From Akkermansiaceae bacterium (lineage in GTDB: Bacteria; Verrucomicrobiota; Verrucomicrobiia; Verrucomicrobiales; Akkermansiaceae), in NCBI GenBank assembly GCA_017798145.1, contig CP059069.1, forward strand, positions 1 through 64,000: DNA of 64,000 nucleotides, written 5' to 3'. Below, one piece after another: positions 1-8,906 of this stretch. The notes under the pieces are model-generated. The model was not told the origin of the DNA. It did no database searches and was given only the letters and a program-made list of their open reading frames with translations. Position numbers and translations under genes: made by a program. The first letter of the stretch is position 1; each line of letters begins with the position of its first letter.

Positions 1-1428
1 ATGGCGGACGATCTCGGCTGGGCGGATACCGTGCTTTACGGTCACACCGGATTTTACAAAACCCCGAACATCGACCGCCTCGCAAAGCGCGGGATGGTCT
101 TCAACCGAGCCTACTCGGACAGCCCTCTGTGCTCGCCGACACGCTCTGCCGTCCTCACCGGACTCAGCCCGGCGCGCACCGGCATCACCGCCCCGCAATG
201 CCACCTGCCGCAGGTTGTGACGGAGGCAAAACCAGGGGCCAAGGCGGCACCGAACAAGAAATCGGTCTCGCCCGGTGTGGTGACACGTCTCGCCCCGCGG
301 TATTACACCATGGCGGAGGCGTTCCGGGCATCCGGATACGTGACAGCCCACTTCGGGAAGTGGCACCTCGGCCCCCAGCCTTACTCGCCGCTGCAGCACG
401 GATTCGATGTGGACATTCCGCATTGGCCCGGGCCGGGTCCGGCGGGCAGCTTCGTCGCGCCATGGAAATTCAAGGACTTTGATCCGGATCCCGGCGTGCC
501 GAACCAGCACATCGAGGACAGGATGGCGGCGGAGGCCGTGAGCTTCATGGAAAAGCAAAGGGACGTGCCGTTTTTCCTCAACTACTGGATGTTCAGCGTG
601 CACGCACCATTTGATGCGAAGAAGGCGCTCATCGAGAAATACCGAGCAAAGGCCGATCCGCAATCCGTCCAGCGCAGCCCGACCTATGCGGCGATGATCG
701 AGAGCATGGACGATGCCGTCGGCACGCTGCTGGATGCCGTGGAGAGGCTTGGCATCGCCGACAACACCGTCATCGTGTTCTACTCCGACAACGGCGGGAA
801 CATGTACGACGAGGTGGATGGAAGCACGCCGACGAGCAACACACCCCTGCGCGGCGGCAAGGCAACGATTTACGAGGGCGGCATCCGCGTGCCAATGGTC
901 GTCGCATGGCCGGGCCTGGTGGAAAAGGGATCGCGGAGCGATGAGATCGTGCAGGGCTGCGATTTCTACCCCACCTTCGTGAAATCCCTCGGGATCAAGG
1001 TGCCGCCCGGGCAGGCCTTCGACGGGATCGATATCACCCCGGCTCTGGAAGGCGGGAGGCTCACCCGCGAGGCGATTTTCAGCTACTTCCCGCATGATCC
1101 GCCGGTGCCGGATTGGCTGCCTCCCTCTTGCGCTGTGATCACCGGCGATTGGAAGCTGATCCGGATCTTCCACGGCGGCGAGAACGGCGCACACCGCTGG
1201 AAACTTTTTCACCTTACGGAGGACATCGGGGAGAAAAACGATCTCGCGGCAGTCGAGCCCGAAAGGGTCTCGGCGATGGATGCCCTCATCGCAGGATTCC
1301 TTGAAAGAACCGAGGCGGTTCTCCCAGTCCCGAACCCCGCATTCGATCCCGCCACCTACGATGCCGCGAAGGAAGGCATCCCGGCGGATCGCACCAGGCC
1401 CAAGGCGGGCAGGCGCAGTGGGAAATGA
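1..1428 (+). CDS. Sulfatase (formylglycine-dependent), 5'-truncated by window edge
   Basis: Type I sulfatase of the alkaline phosphatase superfamily, expected to hydrolyse sulfate esters, in verrucomicrobia often of sulfated polysaccharides. The visible 475 residues begin at MADDLGW, which in this family is internal: a signal peptide and a short N-terminal strand normally precede it, so the true start lies outside the window. D3 and D4 are the usual metal ligands. The formylglycine site C-S-P-T-R is at residues 44-48, so a sulfatase-maturing enzyme must be encoded elsewhere. A DNGG motif near residue 264 fits the second metal-binding segment. Substrate cannot be deduced from the sequence. Confidence 0.93.
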   Translation: MADDLGWADTVLYGHTGFYKTPNIDRLAKRGMVFNRAYSDSPLCSPTRSAVLTGLSPARTGITAPQCHLPQVVTEAKPGAKAAPNKKSVSPGVVTRLAPRYYTMAEAFRASGYVTAHFGKWHLGPQPYSPLQHGFDVDIPHWPGPGPAGSFVAPWKFKDFDPDPGVPNQHIEDRMAAEAVSFMEKQRDVPFFLNYWMFSVHAPFDAKKALIEKYRAKADPQSVQRSPTYAAMIESMDDAVGTLLDAVERLGIADNTVIVFYSDNGGNMYDEVDGSTPTSNTPLRGGKATIYEGGIRVPMVVAWPGLVEKGSRSDEIVQGCDFYPTFVKSLGIKVPPGQAFDGIDITPALEGGRLTREAIFSYFPHDPPVPDWLPPSCAVITGDWKLIRIFHGGENGAHRWKLFHLTEDIGEKNDLAAVEPERVSAMDALIAGFLERTEAVLPVPNPAFDPATYDAAKEGIPADRTRPKAGRRSGK

Positions 1429-1443
1429 TGCGGTTTTTCCCGT

Positions 1444-2295
1444 TCAGACCTGTTCCTTGAGCCTCCGCTCCAGCTCGCCGATGTTTTCGTCTATTGATTG
1501 CAGGTAAGGGTTGGCGATGCCCTTGGGCGATAGGTAGCGGTAGACCGCCTCCGCCTCGCCGTCGAGCAGCGGCAGGACGTAATCCCTCCAGAATCCCGGG
1601 GTGGCCTCAAGCAGGCCGCCGAGGCTTTGGAACGGGCGATCTTCCGGTGGGATTCCCTCGTGCCCATAGGCCTCCACGAACTCAAGGTAGAGCAAAGGCA
1701 GCTTCTCCAGGTAATCCGCAGCGCTCATCTGTGCAAGGTAGTCCGCCGTCACCAGGAAAAGTGCGACCTGCCGCGCCTCAGCGCTGCGGAAGGCGACGTT
1801 CCCGATGCGGTTCCTCGGCCCGGTGCACATCACCGCGGAGCAGATGTCCCCGATCTCCGTTTCCGTGATCCCCATTCCTTGCAGATATTTCCTGGCGAAG
1901 GCGCAGCTGCGTTTCTCATGGATGAAAGTGTACTTCGCACCCGTGCCGGAAAGATCCCCCTCTTGCTTGAGAAAGCCGGTGTCATGCAGCAAGGCAGCAA
2001 GCAGTGCCAGTTCGCGGTCCCGCACACCGAGAGCGGGCTTGCCCCCCTCCCTGCGATACCCGTCCAGCATGTGCGCCATGCAGACGGTGACCTGCAGCGT
2101 GTGGTCGAGGTCATGGTACTCCATGTCGATGGGCTGGTATCCCGGCCAGCCGCCCCCGAACATGCTCACAACATCCCCGACCGCATGGTCGATCAGGGTG
2201 ATGCTGTCCTTCCCTTCATCTTCCCTAAAAAGCCCCTTCAGCTCCTCCGCAACGGCGATCGGATCCTTGGTGTCAACCTCATGAGGGTTTGTCAT
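1444..2295 (-). CDS. HD-domain metal-dependent phosphohydrolase
   Basis: A 283-residue soluble protein with HD-superfamily metal-binding signatures: YHDLDHT near residues 60-66 and LLHDTGF near 107-113, followed by a helical domain. Members hydrolyse nucleotides or cyclic nucleotides; the substrate of this one is unknown. There is no signal peptide, transmembrane segment or additional sensor domain. It converges on the sulfatase gene (15 bp gap) and is divergent from trmL, with about 120 bp between the two starts that must hold both promoters. Confidence 0.75.
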   Translation of the reverse strand: MTNPHEVDTKDPIAVAEELKGLFREDEGKDSITLIDHAVGDVVSMFGGGWPGYQPIDMEYHDLDHTLQVTVCMAHMLDGYRREGGKPALGVRDRELALLAALLHDTGFLKQEGDLSGTGAKYTFIHEKRSCAFARKYLQGMGITETEIGDICSAVMCTGPRNRIGNVAFRSAEARQVALFLVTADYLAQMSAADYLEKLPLLYLEFVEAYGHEGIPPEDRPFQSLGGLLEATPGFWRDYVLPLLDGEAEAVYRYLSPKGIANPYLQSIDENIGELERRLKEQV

Positions 2296-2415
2296 ACCTA
2301 TGTATGTTAGCCGTGCGCCGCATCAGACCGCAAGCCCATACATTGCAGATACCGGAGCCCGATGAGCCTCTGTGGGAAGTATGGACAGCACGCCCGCAGG
2401 CACCTATGGGAAGGC

Positions 2416-2874
2416 ATGTTCAACATCGTCCTCGTGGAGCCGGAAATCCCGCATAACGCCGGTGCGGCGGGCCGTCTCGCCCTGGCCACCGGCTCCACCC
2501 TGCATCTGGTGAAGCCCATGGGATTTTCCCTCGATGACAAATATGTCAGGCGCACCGGCCTCGATTACTGGAAGGATGTCGATTTGCGAGTGTGGGAAAA
2601 TTTCCCCCAACTGGAGTGCGCCATGGAAGGGAAGGGGAGGTGGTTCCTCTCCACCAAGGCCGGCAAAGCCCATTGGGCGGTGCGGTTCTCGCCCGGCGAT
2701 TTCCTGATCTTCGGGAAAGAGACCAAGGGGCTGCCCGTGGAAACGCTCGCAGCCGCCGGCGATTCCGCTCTGCGCATCCCGATGTCCCCGGGTGGCACCC
2801 GTAGCCTGAACCTTTCCACCGCTGTTGCGATCGTGCTGTTCGAGGCAATCCGCCAGCAATCGCCGGACTGGTGA
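2416..2874 (+). CDS. trmL: tRNA (cytidine/uridine-2'-O-)-methyltransferase TrmL
   Basis: SPOUT-family methyltransferase that 2'-O-methylates the wobble nucleotide (C34/U34) of tRNA-Leu isoacceptors. At 152 residues it has the minimal TrmL length. Seen: N-terminal NIVLVEPEIPHNAG, the middle FGKETKGLP loop and the C-terminal SLNLSTAVAIVLFEA, which form the trefoil-knot SAM site. I chose the ATG at 2416 instead of an upstream one at 2362 because the family begins at this strand and a GGAAGG purine tract precedes it by 4 bases. The gene converges on the pseudokinase gene with a 10-bp gap. Confidence 0.9.
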   Translation: MFNIVLVEPEIPHNAGAAGRLALATGSTLHLVKPMGFSLDDKYVRRTGLDYWKDVDLRVWENFPQLECAMEGKGRWFLSTKAGKAHWAVRFSPGDFLIFGKETKGLPVETLAAAGDSALRIPMSPGGTRSLNLSTAVAIVLFEAIRQQSPDW

Positions 2875-2884
2875 CAACATGGCT

Positions 2885-4357
2885 TCACTTCACCAGCCTG
2901 ATGTGATCGAGCGCCTTGATCTTTGCGCATATCCGCCCGCCGGGTTCCTTGAAACATCTGCCGCTGATGATAACCTCCTTGCCGACGAATGGGGCAAAGG
3001 TCTGTGGCCGGAAAAAGCCTTGGAAATCAGATTGGTGGATGACCACGACAAGTTGCTCCGGATCCGGCGGATCGGCGAAAAAAAGGTAGATGCTCTTCCC
3101 CGTGGAAGAGCTTCCCAGGCCGCGGATGGTTCCACGGAGTTTCACCGTGGAATTCACCTTGATGCCCTTCCATAGCTCGCGGTCTGCCGGCGTGAAAATT
3201 TTTCCCCCCACGGCGGGAGGAGTCGCAGGTGTGGCGGGAGGAGTCGCAGGTTTCGCAGGAGTCGCAGAGCCTGGCGGCGTGAAACCAAGCGCCTTGTCGC
3301 GTGCGGCGGCTTCCTCGCTGAGTTTTTTCGCAAGCGCATTCGCGCGGTCAGCAGCGCTGTCCTGCTTCGCCTGTTCCGCAGCCGCAGGCTCCTTTGGCAC
3401 CTCAGGAACCGGTGGTGCAGAGTCTGGCGCAGGCACGGTCTCGCTGGCATTCACCGGAGCCGATTTCCTTTCGATCACCGGAGATATTTCCTGCTCGCTG
3501 TAGTCCGCCGCGATCTGCGGGGGCTTGGCCGTCTTGTGCAGGTACAGAAGTGCGCTGCCGATCACCAGCAGCGACACCAGCGCCGCAAAAATCAGCGGCT
3601 TGCCCGAGGATGGCTCCTTCACCTTGAAGCTCTGTGGATCCGTCGCCCGCGCGACGAGCACCTCCTCGGCGGGAGGCGGCTCGTTGCCTGTGGATTCCGC
3701 CAGCATTTGCAGGGCTTCGGCCAGCCGTGCGTCGGGATTGTTTTTCAGCCACTTCAGCCATCCGCCCAGCCCATGGCCAGCATGGTCGCTGACCAGCTTT
3801 CTCTTCCAGCCCGTGAGTTCCTCGCCAAGGTTCACGATGGAGGAAAGCTTGCGCGTTTCGAACTCGGCTCCCAGCCACTTGAAGGGCGAGATCCAGAAAG
3901 TGAAGCCCCGTCCGCTCTCCCTCGTCCCAATGATGATGGAATCGACTTCCGTCTCCACCCACACCGCCTCCTCGCCGAGCACGTGCGAGATCACGATGGA
4001 GACCTCCAGCGCGATGCGCAGGACGTCGATGACCAGAGCCGGATCCAGCTTTTCGCCCGCGAGGATTTCATTCAGGGGCATGCCTTCCACCCACTCGGTA
4101 ACCAGGAAGGGGATGCCGTCGATGGGATCCACGGAGCCTGTGATGACGGAACGCAAGGCGATATGGGAAACGTCCGCTAGCCGCATGGATGCGATCCCGA
4201 AAGCTTCCGCCTCGTCCTTTTCCAAGCCCCCACCTTCCTGCCCGAACGGCAGGAACCTGCGCAGCGACACGGTCTTTCCGGATTCACTGTCATGCGCGCG
4301 GTAAACGATCCCGTGCTTGTCCTGCCCGGCGATGTCTTCGATCTGGAAGCGGTTCAT
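2885..4357 (-). CDS. Membrane-anchored protein-kinase-like (pseudokinase) protein with C-terminal OB-like domain
   Basis: A 490-residue protein of three parts. Residues 1-230 resemble a Ser/Thr kinase N-lobe and hinge (a GxVYRAHD-type loop and a VTEWVEGMPL hinge), but the glycine loop is weak, the VAIK lysine position reads SLRRF, and no HRD or DFG motif is visible, so phosphotransfer is unlikely. Residues 254-273 form one transmembrane helix. A Pro/Ala-rich linker with PATPPATP repeats (about 280-390) leads to an OB-fold-like C-terminus (about 405-490, VKLRGTIRGLG... VGKEVIISGRC). No partner genes lie nearby. It may bind ligands or proteins across the membrane; function unknown. Confidence 0.6.
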   Translation of the reverse strand: MNRFQIEDIAGQDKHGIVYRAHDSESGKTVSLRRFLPFGQEGGGLEKDEAEAFGIASMRLADVSHIALRSVITGSVDPIDGIPFLVTEWVEGMPLNEILAGEKLDPALVIDVLRIALEVSIVISHVLGEEAVWVETEVDSIIIGTRESGRGFTFWISPFKWLGAEFETRKLSSIVNLGEELTGWKRKLVSDHAGHGLGGWLKWLKNNPDARLAEALQMLAESTGNEPPPAEEVLVARATDPQSFKVKEPSSGKPLIFAALVSLLVIGSALLYLHKTAKPPQIAADYSEQEISPVIERKSAPVNASETVPAPDSAPPVPEVPKEPAAAEQAKQDSAADRANALAKKLSEEAAARDKALGFTPPGSATPAKPATPPATPATPPAVGGKIFTPADRELWKGIKVNSTVKLRGTIRGLGSSSTGKSIYLFFADPPDPEQLVVVIHQSDFQGFFRPQTFAPFVGKEVIISGRCFKEPGGRICAKIKALDHIRLVK

Positions 4358-4408
4358 TCCGCGGAAATCCTAATGGTTTGTGCGGTCGCGCCAAGCCGTA
4401 AGCTCGGG

Positions 4409-5011
4409 TCAGTTCAATGTCATCTTGCGCGGGATCAGGCGCGGGAAAAACTTCGGCTGATGGAAGTCCGGCGCATCACCCGGAAGCCTCGCCGCCGTAT
4501 GGAACGTCTGCGCCGGCGAGTTCAGGATGAAGGCTGCGTTCGCCCGGCTGCCGAGCCCGAAGCGGATCTGCTCCCTGAGGAAGTCCAGCGGCATGCACAG
4601 CGCGGCCAGCCACGATGCTGGGTCGGCGTCGTCATGGTAAGTCTTGATCGCGGCAGCGAAATCCGGCTGCCGCTCCGACGGTTTCCTTGCCGTCTCGAAC
4701 TGGCACGCCCACCAGGCTCCGTTTGCCGCGAGGTTGAGCTCCAGGTAGGCACCGCCGTCAGCGTCTGCGATGAAAAGCTCCGCGACATCATGCTTCCAAA
4801 GCTCCGGGGTGAATGCGCCTGGTGCCGCCCCGGGATGCATCTTCGCGGGTGCCTGCCTTGTCGCCACGAACCAAACCTTCTCAGCATCCGCCGCCAGCGC
4901 GAAGCCCGCAGGAGGAATCAGCGCCCGCCTGTCCCAATCCGTGGATATGCCCATCAGCGGCAGATCGAGGGAGCCCCATTCCAGCCGTGTCTCCGTGGTG
5001 AAAAGTTGCAT
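4409..5011 (-). CDS. Carbohydrate-binding family 9-like (DOMON-like) protein
   Basis: A 200-residue protein resembling the CBM9-like family often found in verrucomicrobia and planctomycetes. Seen: KHDVAELFIADADGGAYLEL and an NGAWWACQF strand, typical of the DOMON/CBM9 beta sandwich. No signal peptide is present from the chosen ATG at 5011. An in-frame ATG at 5101 would add 30 residues of poor family character, so the shorter start is preferred. It is divergent from the DUF1287 gene, with 132 bp between the starts. Confidence 0.6.
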   Translation of the reverse strand: MQLFTTETRLEWGSLDLPLMGISTDWDRRALIPPAGFALAADAEKVWFVATRQAPAKMHPGAAPGAFTPELWKHDVAELFIADADGGAYLELNLAANGAWWACQFETARKPSERQPDFAAAIKTYHDDADPASWLAALCMPLDFLREQIRFGLGSRANAAFILNSPAQTFHTAARLPGDAPDFHQPKFFPRLIPRKMTLN

Positions 5012-5143
5012 GACAGATGTTTCACTACGGATTCCGTTGAAAAGCCAGCAGCCATTGACGCGTATGAAAAAATCATCCGAGGCGGATATTTTCATCGCCA
5101 TCCGGAATCCGCTTTGCTTATCTCAGGTCAAGTTTTTTTAAAA

Positions 5144-5896
5144 ATGTCTCGCCCCCGCTCAGGATATTACAGCGCCATTGAATACATCGGCCCGCGCCCG
5201 CAGAAGCCGAAACGGCAGAATTTCTTCGGTGGCTGGGTAATCGTGGCCATTGCGGTGGGCGCCGGGATCTTCTTCGGCAAGCCGCTCATCGGCGGCGCAT
5301 TCGCGGCGGACAAGGGTCCATCCGGCGAAGACGCGGAGGTCATCGTGTCCCAGCTCAAGGATGCGGGTGGCTTCGGGAACAGCCTTGCCGCAGAGGCGCT
5401 GCGCTACTCCGGCACCCCGGTCAGTTACGATCCAGCCTACTATAAAATCCCCAGCCCCGGCGGCGATGTTCCGGCCAACAAGGGGGTCGCTGCGGATCTC
5501 GTCGTCCGCTGCTACCGCAAGCTCGGCATCGATCTCCAGCAGGAAATCCAGGACGACATGGCAAGGCATTTCCGCGTCTATCCCCAGCTCTGGGCCGCCC
5601 AGGGTCCGGACGCGAACATCGATCACCGCCGCGTCCAGAACCTCCATCGCTTCTTCAGCCGCAAGGGTCAGACACTTTCCACCAACAGCGACCCCTCCGG
5701 ATACAAGCCCGGCGATGTCGTCGTCTGGGCTCTCGCCAATGCTGCGGACATGCATGTCGGCATCGTCGTCCCCGGCCCTGTCGGCTCCGGGGATGCGCCG
5801 TGGATCGTTCATCATCCCGCAGGCGGTGGCGTGAAATGGGAGGAAGCGGTCTTCCAATACCAGATCCTCGGCCATTTCCGTTACCCCGCCGAGTGA
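5144..5896 (+). CDS. DUF1287 family protein with shifted cysteine
   Basis: A 250-residue protein with an N-terminal membrane anchor (about residues 30-52) and a DUF1287 domain (about 65-250), a family related to NlpC/P60-like cysteine hydrolases. Seen: YDPAYYKIPSPGGDVPANKG, HRRVQNLHRFF, the YKPGDVVVWAL motif and a late HVGIV. In the family as I recall it, a Cys follows GV in GVCTDV; here the motif is GVAADLVVRC, so that position (116) is Ala and the only nearby Cys is C123. It may therefore be inactive or use a displaced nucleophile. An upstream in-frame extension to 4292 runs antisense through the neighbouring gene and was rejected. Confidence 0.8.
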   Translation: MSRPRSGYYSAIEYIGPRPQKPKRQNFFGGWVIVAIAVGAGIFFGKPLIGGAFAADKGPSGEDAEVIVSQLKDAGGFGNSLAAEALRYSGTPVSYDPAYYKIPSPGGDVPANKGVAADLVVRCYRKLGIDLQQEIQDDMARHFRVYPQLWAAQGPDANIDHRRVQNLHRFFSRKGQTLSTNSDPSGYKPGDVVVWALANAADMHVGIVVPGPVGSGDAPWIVHHPAGGGVKWEEAVFQYQILGHFRYPAE

Positions 5897-5969
5897 GCCA
5901 GCCCGGCGCTTTGGTGTTGGTGATCCAGGCTTTGTGTGATTCCGTCCACGCCGGACGATACTTGGAACG

Positions 5970-7676
5970 ATGTCAACCTGGCGACCCATTGCGAAAACCC
6001 CACTTTGGAAACGGTGGCTCCCGTCATGGCTCCATGCCCCCTTTGTCATCCTTTTCCAGCTTTCCATTGCGGCCGCACTGATCCTCCTTGGGCTGGCCTT
6101 CTTCTATTTCACCATTTCCTCGAGGTTCGACCTCGCGGAGATCGCGAAGTTGCCCGGAGGCATCGTGCTTTATGACCGGTATGGCAAGGAAATCGATGCT
6201 CCGGGAGCCACAGGCAGGCGCATCGTCTCCCGCGGCGAGATCCCGGAATTCATGGTCGAGGCGCTCGCCGCCCGAGAGGATGCCCGGTTTTTCGAACACG
6301 GCGGGGTTGATTTCCGGGGCCTTGCCCGCGCCACCGTACGCAACGTGAAGGACAGGGATTTCACCCAGGGTGCCTCCACGCTGACGATGCAGCTCGCCCG
6401 CAACACCTACGACATGCGCGCCAAGTCCCTGCATCGCAAGGCGCTGGAGATCGCGCTGACCCTAAGGATCGAAGCCCGTTACTCAAAGGACGAGATCCTC
6501 ACCAGCTACCTGAACCGCATCTACTTCGGCTCCGGTGCCTACGGCGTGGAGCAGGCGGCCCGCACCTACTTCGGGAAAACCGTTTCCCAGCTCAATCCCG
6601 GCGAGTGCGCCATGCTCGTCGGCATCATCCGCGGACCGCATATCTTCTCCCCGCTCCGCGATCTGGATGCCGCCGAGGAGCAGCGCGACCAGACCCTCTC
6701 CCGCATGGTGGATGCGGGCTTCATCACCCGCGAGAGGGCGGATGCAGTCAGGGTGATCGAGATCCGCCTGGTGAAGGGCACCGCTTCGGAAAACCGTGCC
6801 TCCTATGCCGTCCGGCAGGTGAAAGCCAGGCTGGAGCAGGTGATGGCGCAGGAACAGATCACGTCCTCGGGCCTGAGAGTCCACACCACACTCGATGCAG
6901 GCTGGCAGGCTCGGCTCGAATCGGAACTCGCCCGCGCCGTCTCCGCGCTGGAAGCCGAGAAGGGCTGGCCCCACCCAAGCCACTCGGCGCATGAGCCTGG
7001 AACGGAGGCCGGATACCTCCAGTTTGCCGCCGTCACCACCGAGACGAAAACCGGAGCCGTGCTCGCATTGATCGGTGGCCGGGACTTCGCCGACTCGCGT
7101 TACGATCGCACCCGCTCCCAGCGCGATCTCGGCTCCGCCTTCGAGCCTTTCGTCGCCGCCGCCGCGGCAGAAAGGGGGAAACTCGTCCTTCCCGGCAAGC
7201 CTGTCCAGACCGGCAGGCAGATCGGCCCGGCGGAGGTGCAAAGGCTGGCGAAACGCTGCGGGTTTTCAGGCCCCTTCCTCGATACGGAAGACCTTTTCCG
7301 GGGCGCTGTGGCCGCCACTCCCATGGAAATGTCCGTCGGGCTGGCTACCCTCGGCAACGGCGGGAAAAAGCCCAAACCATACCTCATTTCACGAATCGCG
7401 GATGCCGATGGGAAGACGATCTACAATGCCCGCCCGTCCGTAACCCAGGCACTCAGCAAGGAGGCTGCGGCGGAATCCGTCCGAGTGCTGAAAAACCGCT
7501 CCGGAACACGCTGTTTCACCGGCGCGACAGGATCTGAGCGCGACGCCTGGACATTGCGCCTCGGCCCCAGCGGTTCCACCGCAATCTGGATCGGCTTCGA
7601 TACGCCGACCCGCATCGCCGGCGAGGCAAGGCTCAACGCACTCCTCGATGAATTCGTCGAGCGGCTCGGAAACTAG
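5970..7676 (+). CDS. Class A PBP-like peptidoglycan glycosyltransferase (GT51) with degenerate transpeptidase domain
   Basis: A 568-residue bitopic membrane protein that should polymerise lipid II into glycan strands. An uncleaved helix (about 22-48) precedes an intact GT51 domain with catalytic E103 in REDARFFEH, then GASTLTMQLARN and SYLNRIYFG. The penicillin-binding half is shortened and lacks all three catalytic motifs: SxxK reads S-A-F-E (S389, E392), the stretch that would hold SxN is missing, and KTG reads A-T-G (519-521). The later TPMEMSVGLATLGNGG motif is kept, so this is an eroded transpeptidase, not a misassembly. I infer glycosyltransferase activity only, with cross-linking done by partners, possibly including the L,D-transpeptidase at 8907. 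Confidence 0.88.
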   Translation: MSTWRPIAKTPLWKRWLPSWLHAPFVILFQLSIAAALILLGLAFFYFTISSRFDLAEIAKLPGGIVLYDRYGKEIDAPGATGRRIVSRGEIPEFMVEALAAREDARFFEHGGVDFRGLARATVRNVKDRDFTQGASTLTMQLARNTYDMRAKSLHRKALEIALTLRIEARYSKDEILTSYLNRIYFGSGAYGVEQAARTYFGKTVSQLNPGECAMLVGIIRGPHIFSPLRDLDAAEEQRDQTLSRMVDAGFITRERADAVRVIEIRLVKGTASENRASYAVRQVKARLEQVMAQEQITSSGLRVHTTLDAGWQARLESELARAVSALEAEKGWPHPSHSAHEPGTEAGYLQFAAVTTETKTGAVLALIGGRDFADSRYDRTRSQRDLGSAFEPFVAAAAAERGKLVLPGKPVQTGRQIGPAEVQRLAKRCGFSGPFLDTEDLFRGAVAATPMEMSVGLATLGNGGKKPKPYLISRIADADGKTIYNARPSVTQALSKEAAAESVRVLKNRSGTRCFTGATGSERDAWTLRLGPSGSTAIWIGFDTPTRIAGEARLNALLDEFVERLGN

Positions 7677-7824
7677 CTCCCTGCACGATGTTTTCCCGCA
7701 GGCTGGCATTCGGTCGCATTCCCGCAGCATAACATCCACCAGCCGGCATTTTCCACTTCAGCGATAAGAGGGCATCGCTCGCTTTTGGAAGTGCAAAGTC
7801 ATCCCGGCTGCACGAGAACCGGAT

Positions 7825-8817
7825 ATGCCGCTTGTCTCTGTCGTTCTTCCTTTCCGCGACGCGGTGGTGACCCTGGCGGATGCCGTCCGCAGCATCCTGC
7901 GGCAGGAATTCCGCGACATCGAGCTCATCGCCGTGGATGACGGCTCCCGAGACGGCTCCGCCGCGTCCCTGGCCGGGATCGGCGACACCAGGTTCAGGCT
8001 GGTTCGCAACCGGCTTCCCTGCGGCGTCGTGGCAGCCACGGCGACAGGGCTTGGCTTGGCCTGTGGTGAATGGTTCGCGCGGATGGATGCGGATGATATC
8101 TCGCTGCCACGGCGCATCGGCGAACAGCTCAAGGCTGCGGATGAAAGTGTGGGGGTGGTGACTTGCGGGGTGGAATCCATCGGCTGCAAGGGAGACGGCA
8201 TGAGGCGCTACGTCGATTGGACGAACAGCCTGGCCGATCACGATGCGATGGCGCGCTGCCGCTTTGTGGAGTCCCCGGTCATCAACCCCACGGCGCTGGT
8301 GCGCATGGATTGGATGCGGCGCGTGGGCGGCTATCACGATACCCCATGGGCGGAGGATCATGATCTCTGGCTCAGGCTTTTCGCGGCAGGCTGCCGCTTC
8401 GCAAGGGTGCCGGAAATCCTATTCCAATGGAGGGACTCACCGGGGCGCCTGACCCGGCGCGATCCCCGTTATGGCAGCGTGGCAAGAAGCCGCATGCGGG
8501 CGCACCATCTGAAAATCCTCCCAGGCGTCCGCGAGAACGGCATCGTCATCGCAGGCGCCGGGCCGATCGGCAAACGGCTCGCGCTGGATCTCCTTGGCGA
8601 GGGGGTGGAGGTGAAAGGGTTCTTCGATGTGAATCCGGCGCGTGTCGGTCAGTGTATCCACGGTGCCAGGGTGGCCGCAGCCGGGCAGATGGCCTCGAAA
8701 TGGCGCGAAAGCATCTTGCTGGGTGCCGTCGGCCTCAAAGGGGCGCGCGACTCGGTTGCCCGAATGGCCGCTTCCGCTGGACGCCGCGAAGGCGAGGACT
8801 TCTGGGCCGTTTGCTGA
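7825..8817 (+). CDS. GT2 glycosyltransferase fused to a C-terminal Rossmann-like domain
   Basis: A 330-residue protein. Residues 1-230 are a GT-A glycosyltransferase: VSVVLPFRDA start, VDDGS at about 37, the DxD-type ARMDADD near 88-92, and an EDHDLWLRL acceptor motif. From about residue 238 the sequence switches to GIVIAGAGPIGKRL, a nucleotide-binding Rossmann loop like those in sugar acyltransferases or dehydrogenases, followed by FFDVNPARVG. The fusion suggests a glycosyltransferase coupled to a small NAD- or nucleotide-sugar-binding module. No transmembrane segment. It stands 148 bp downstream of the GT51 gene on the same strand, consistent with envelope glycan work; acceptor unknown. Confidence 0.82.
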   Translation: MPLVSVVLPFRDAVVTLADAVRSILRQEFRDIELIAVDDGSRDGSAASLAGIGDTRFRLVRNRLPCGVVAATATGLGLACGEWFARMDADDISLPRRIGEQLKAADESVGVVTCGVESIGCKGDGMRRYVDWTNSLADHDAMARCRFVESPVINPTALVRMDWMRRVGGYHDTPWAEDHDLWLRLFAAGCRFARVPEILFQWRDSPGRLTRRDPRYGSVARSRMRAHHLKILPGVRENGIVIAGAGPIGKRLALDLLGEGVEVKGFFDVNPARVGQCIHGARVAAAGQMASKWRESILLGAVGLKGARDSVARMAASAGRREGEDFWAVC

Positions 8818-8849
8818 AAAGCGGATATCCGCCTCCCAAAAGAACGTAA

Positions 8850-8877
8850 TTGAACAACGTCCGCCTTCCGTCATATT
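8850..8877 (+). promoter_or_regulatory. Candidate sigma70-like promoter for the L,D-transpeptidase gene
   Basis: TTGAAC (8850-8855) and CATATT (8872-8877) are separated by 16 bp and sit about 30 bp before the ATG at 8907. Based on consensus similarity only. Confidence 0.35.
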
Positions 8878-8906
8878 GGCGCGTAAGAATCCATCCCAAG
8901 CAATCC

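Noticed and set aside
4292..5143. N-terminal extension of the DUF1287 protein
   Set aside because: It overlaps the CBM9-like gene on the other strand and is Arg-rich shadow sequence; the membrane-anchored start at 5144 is typical.
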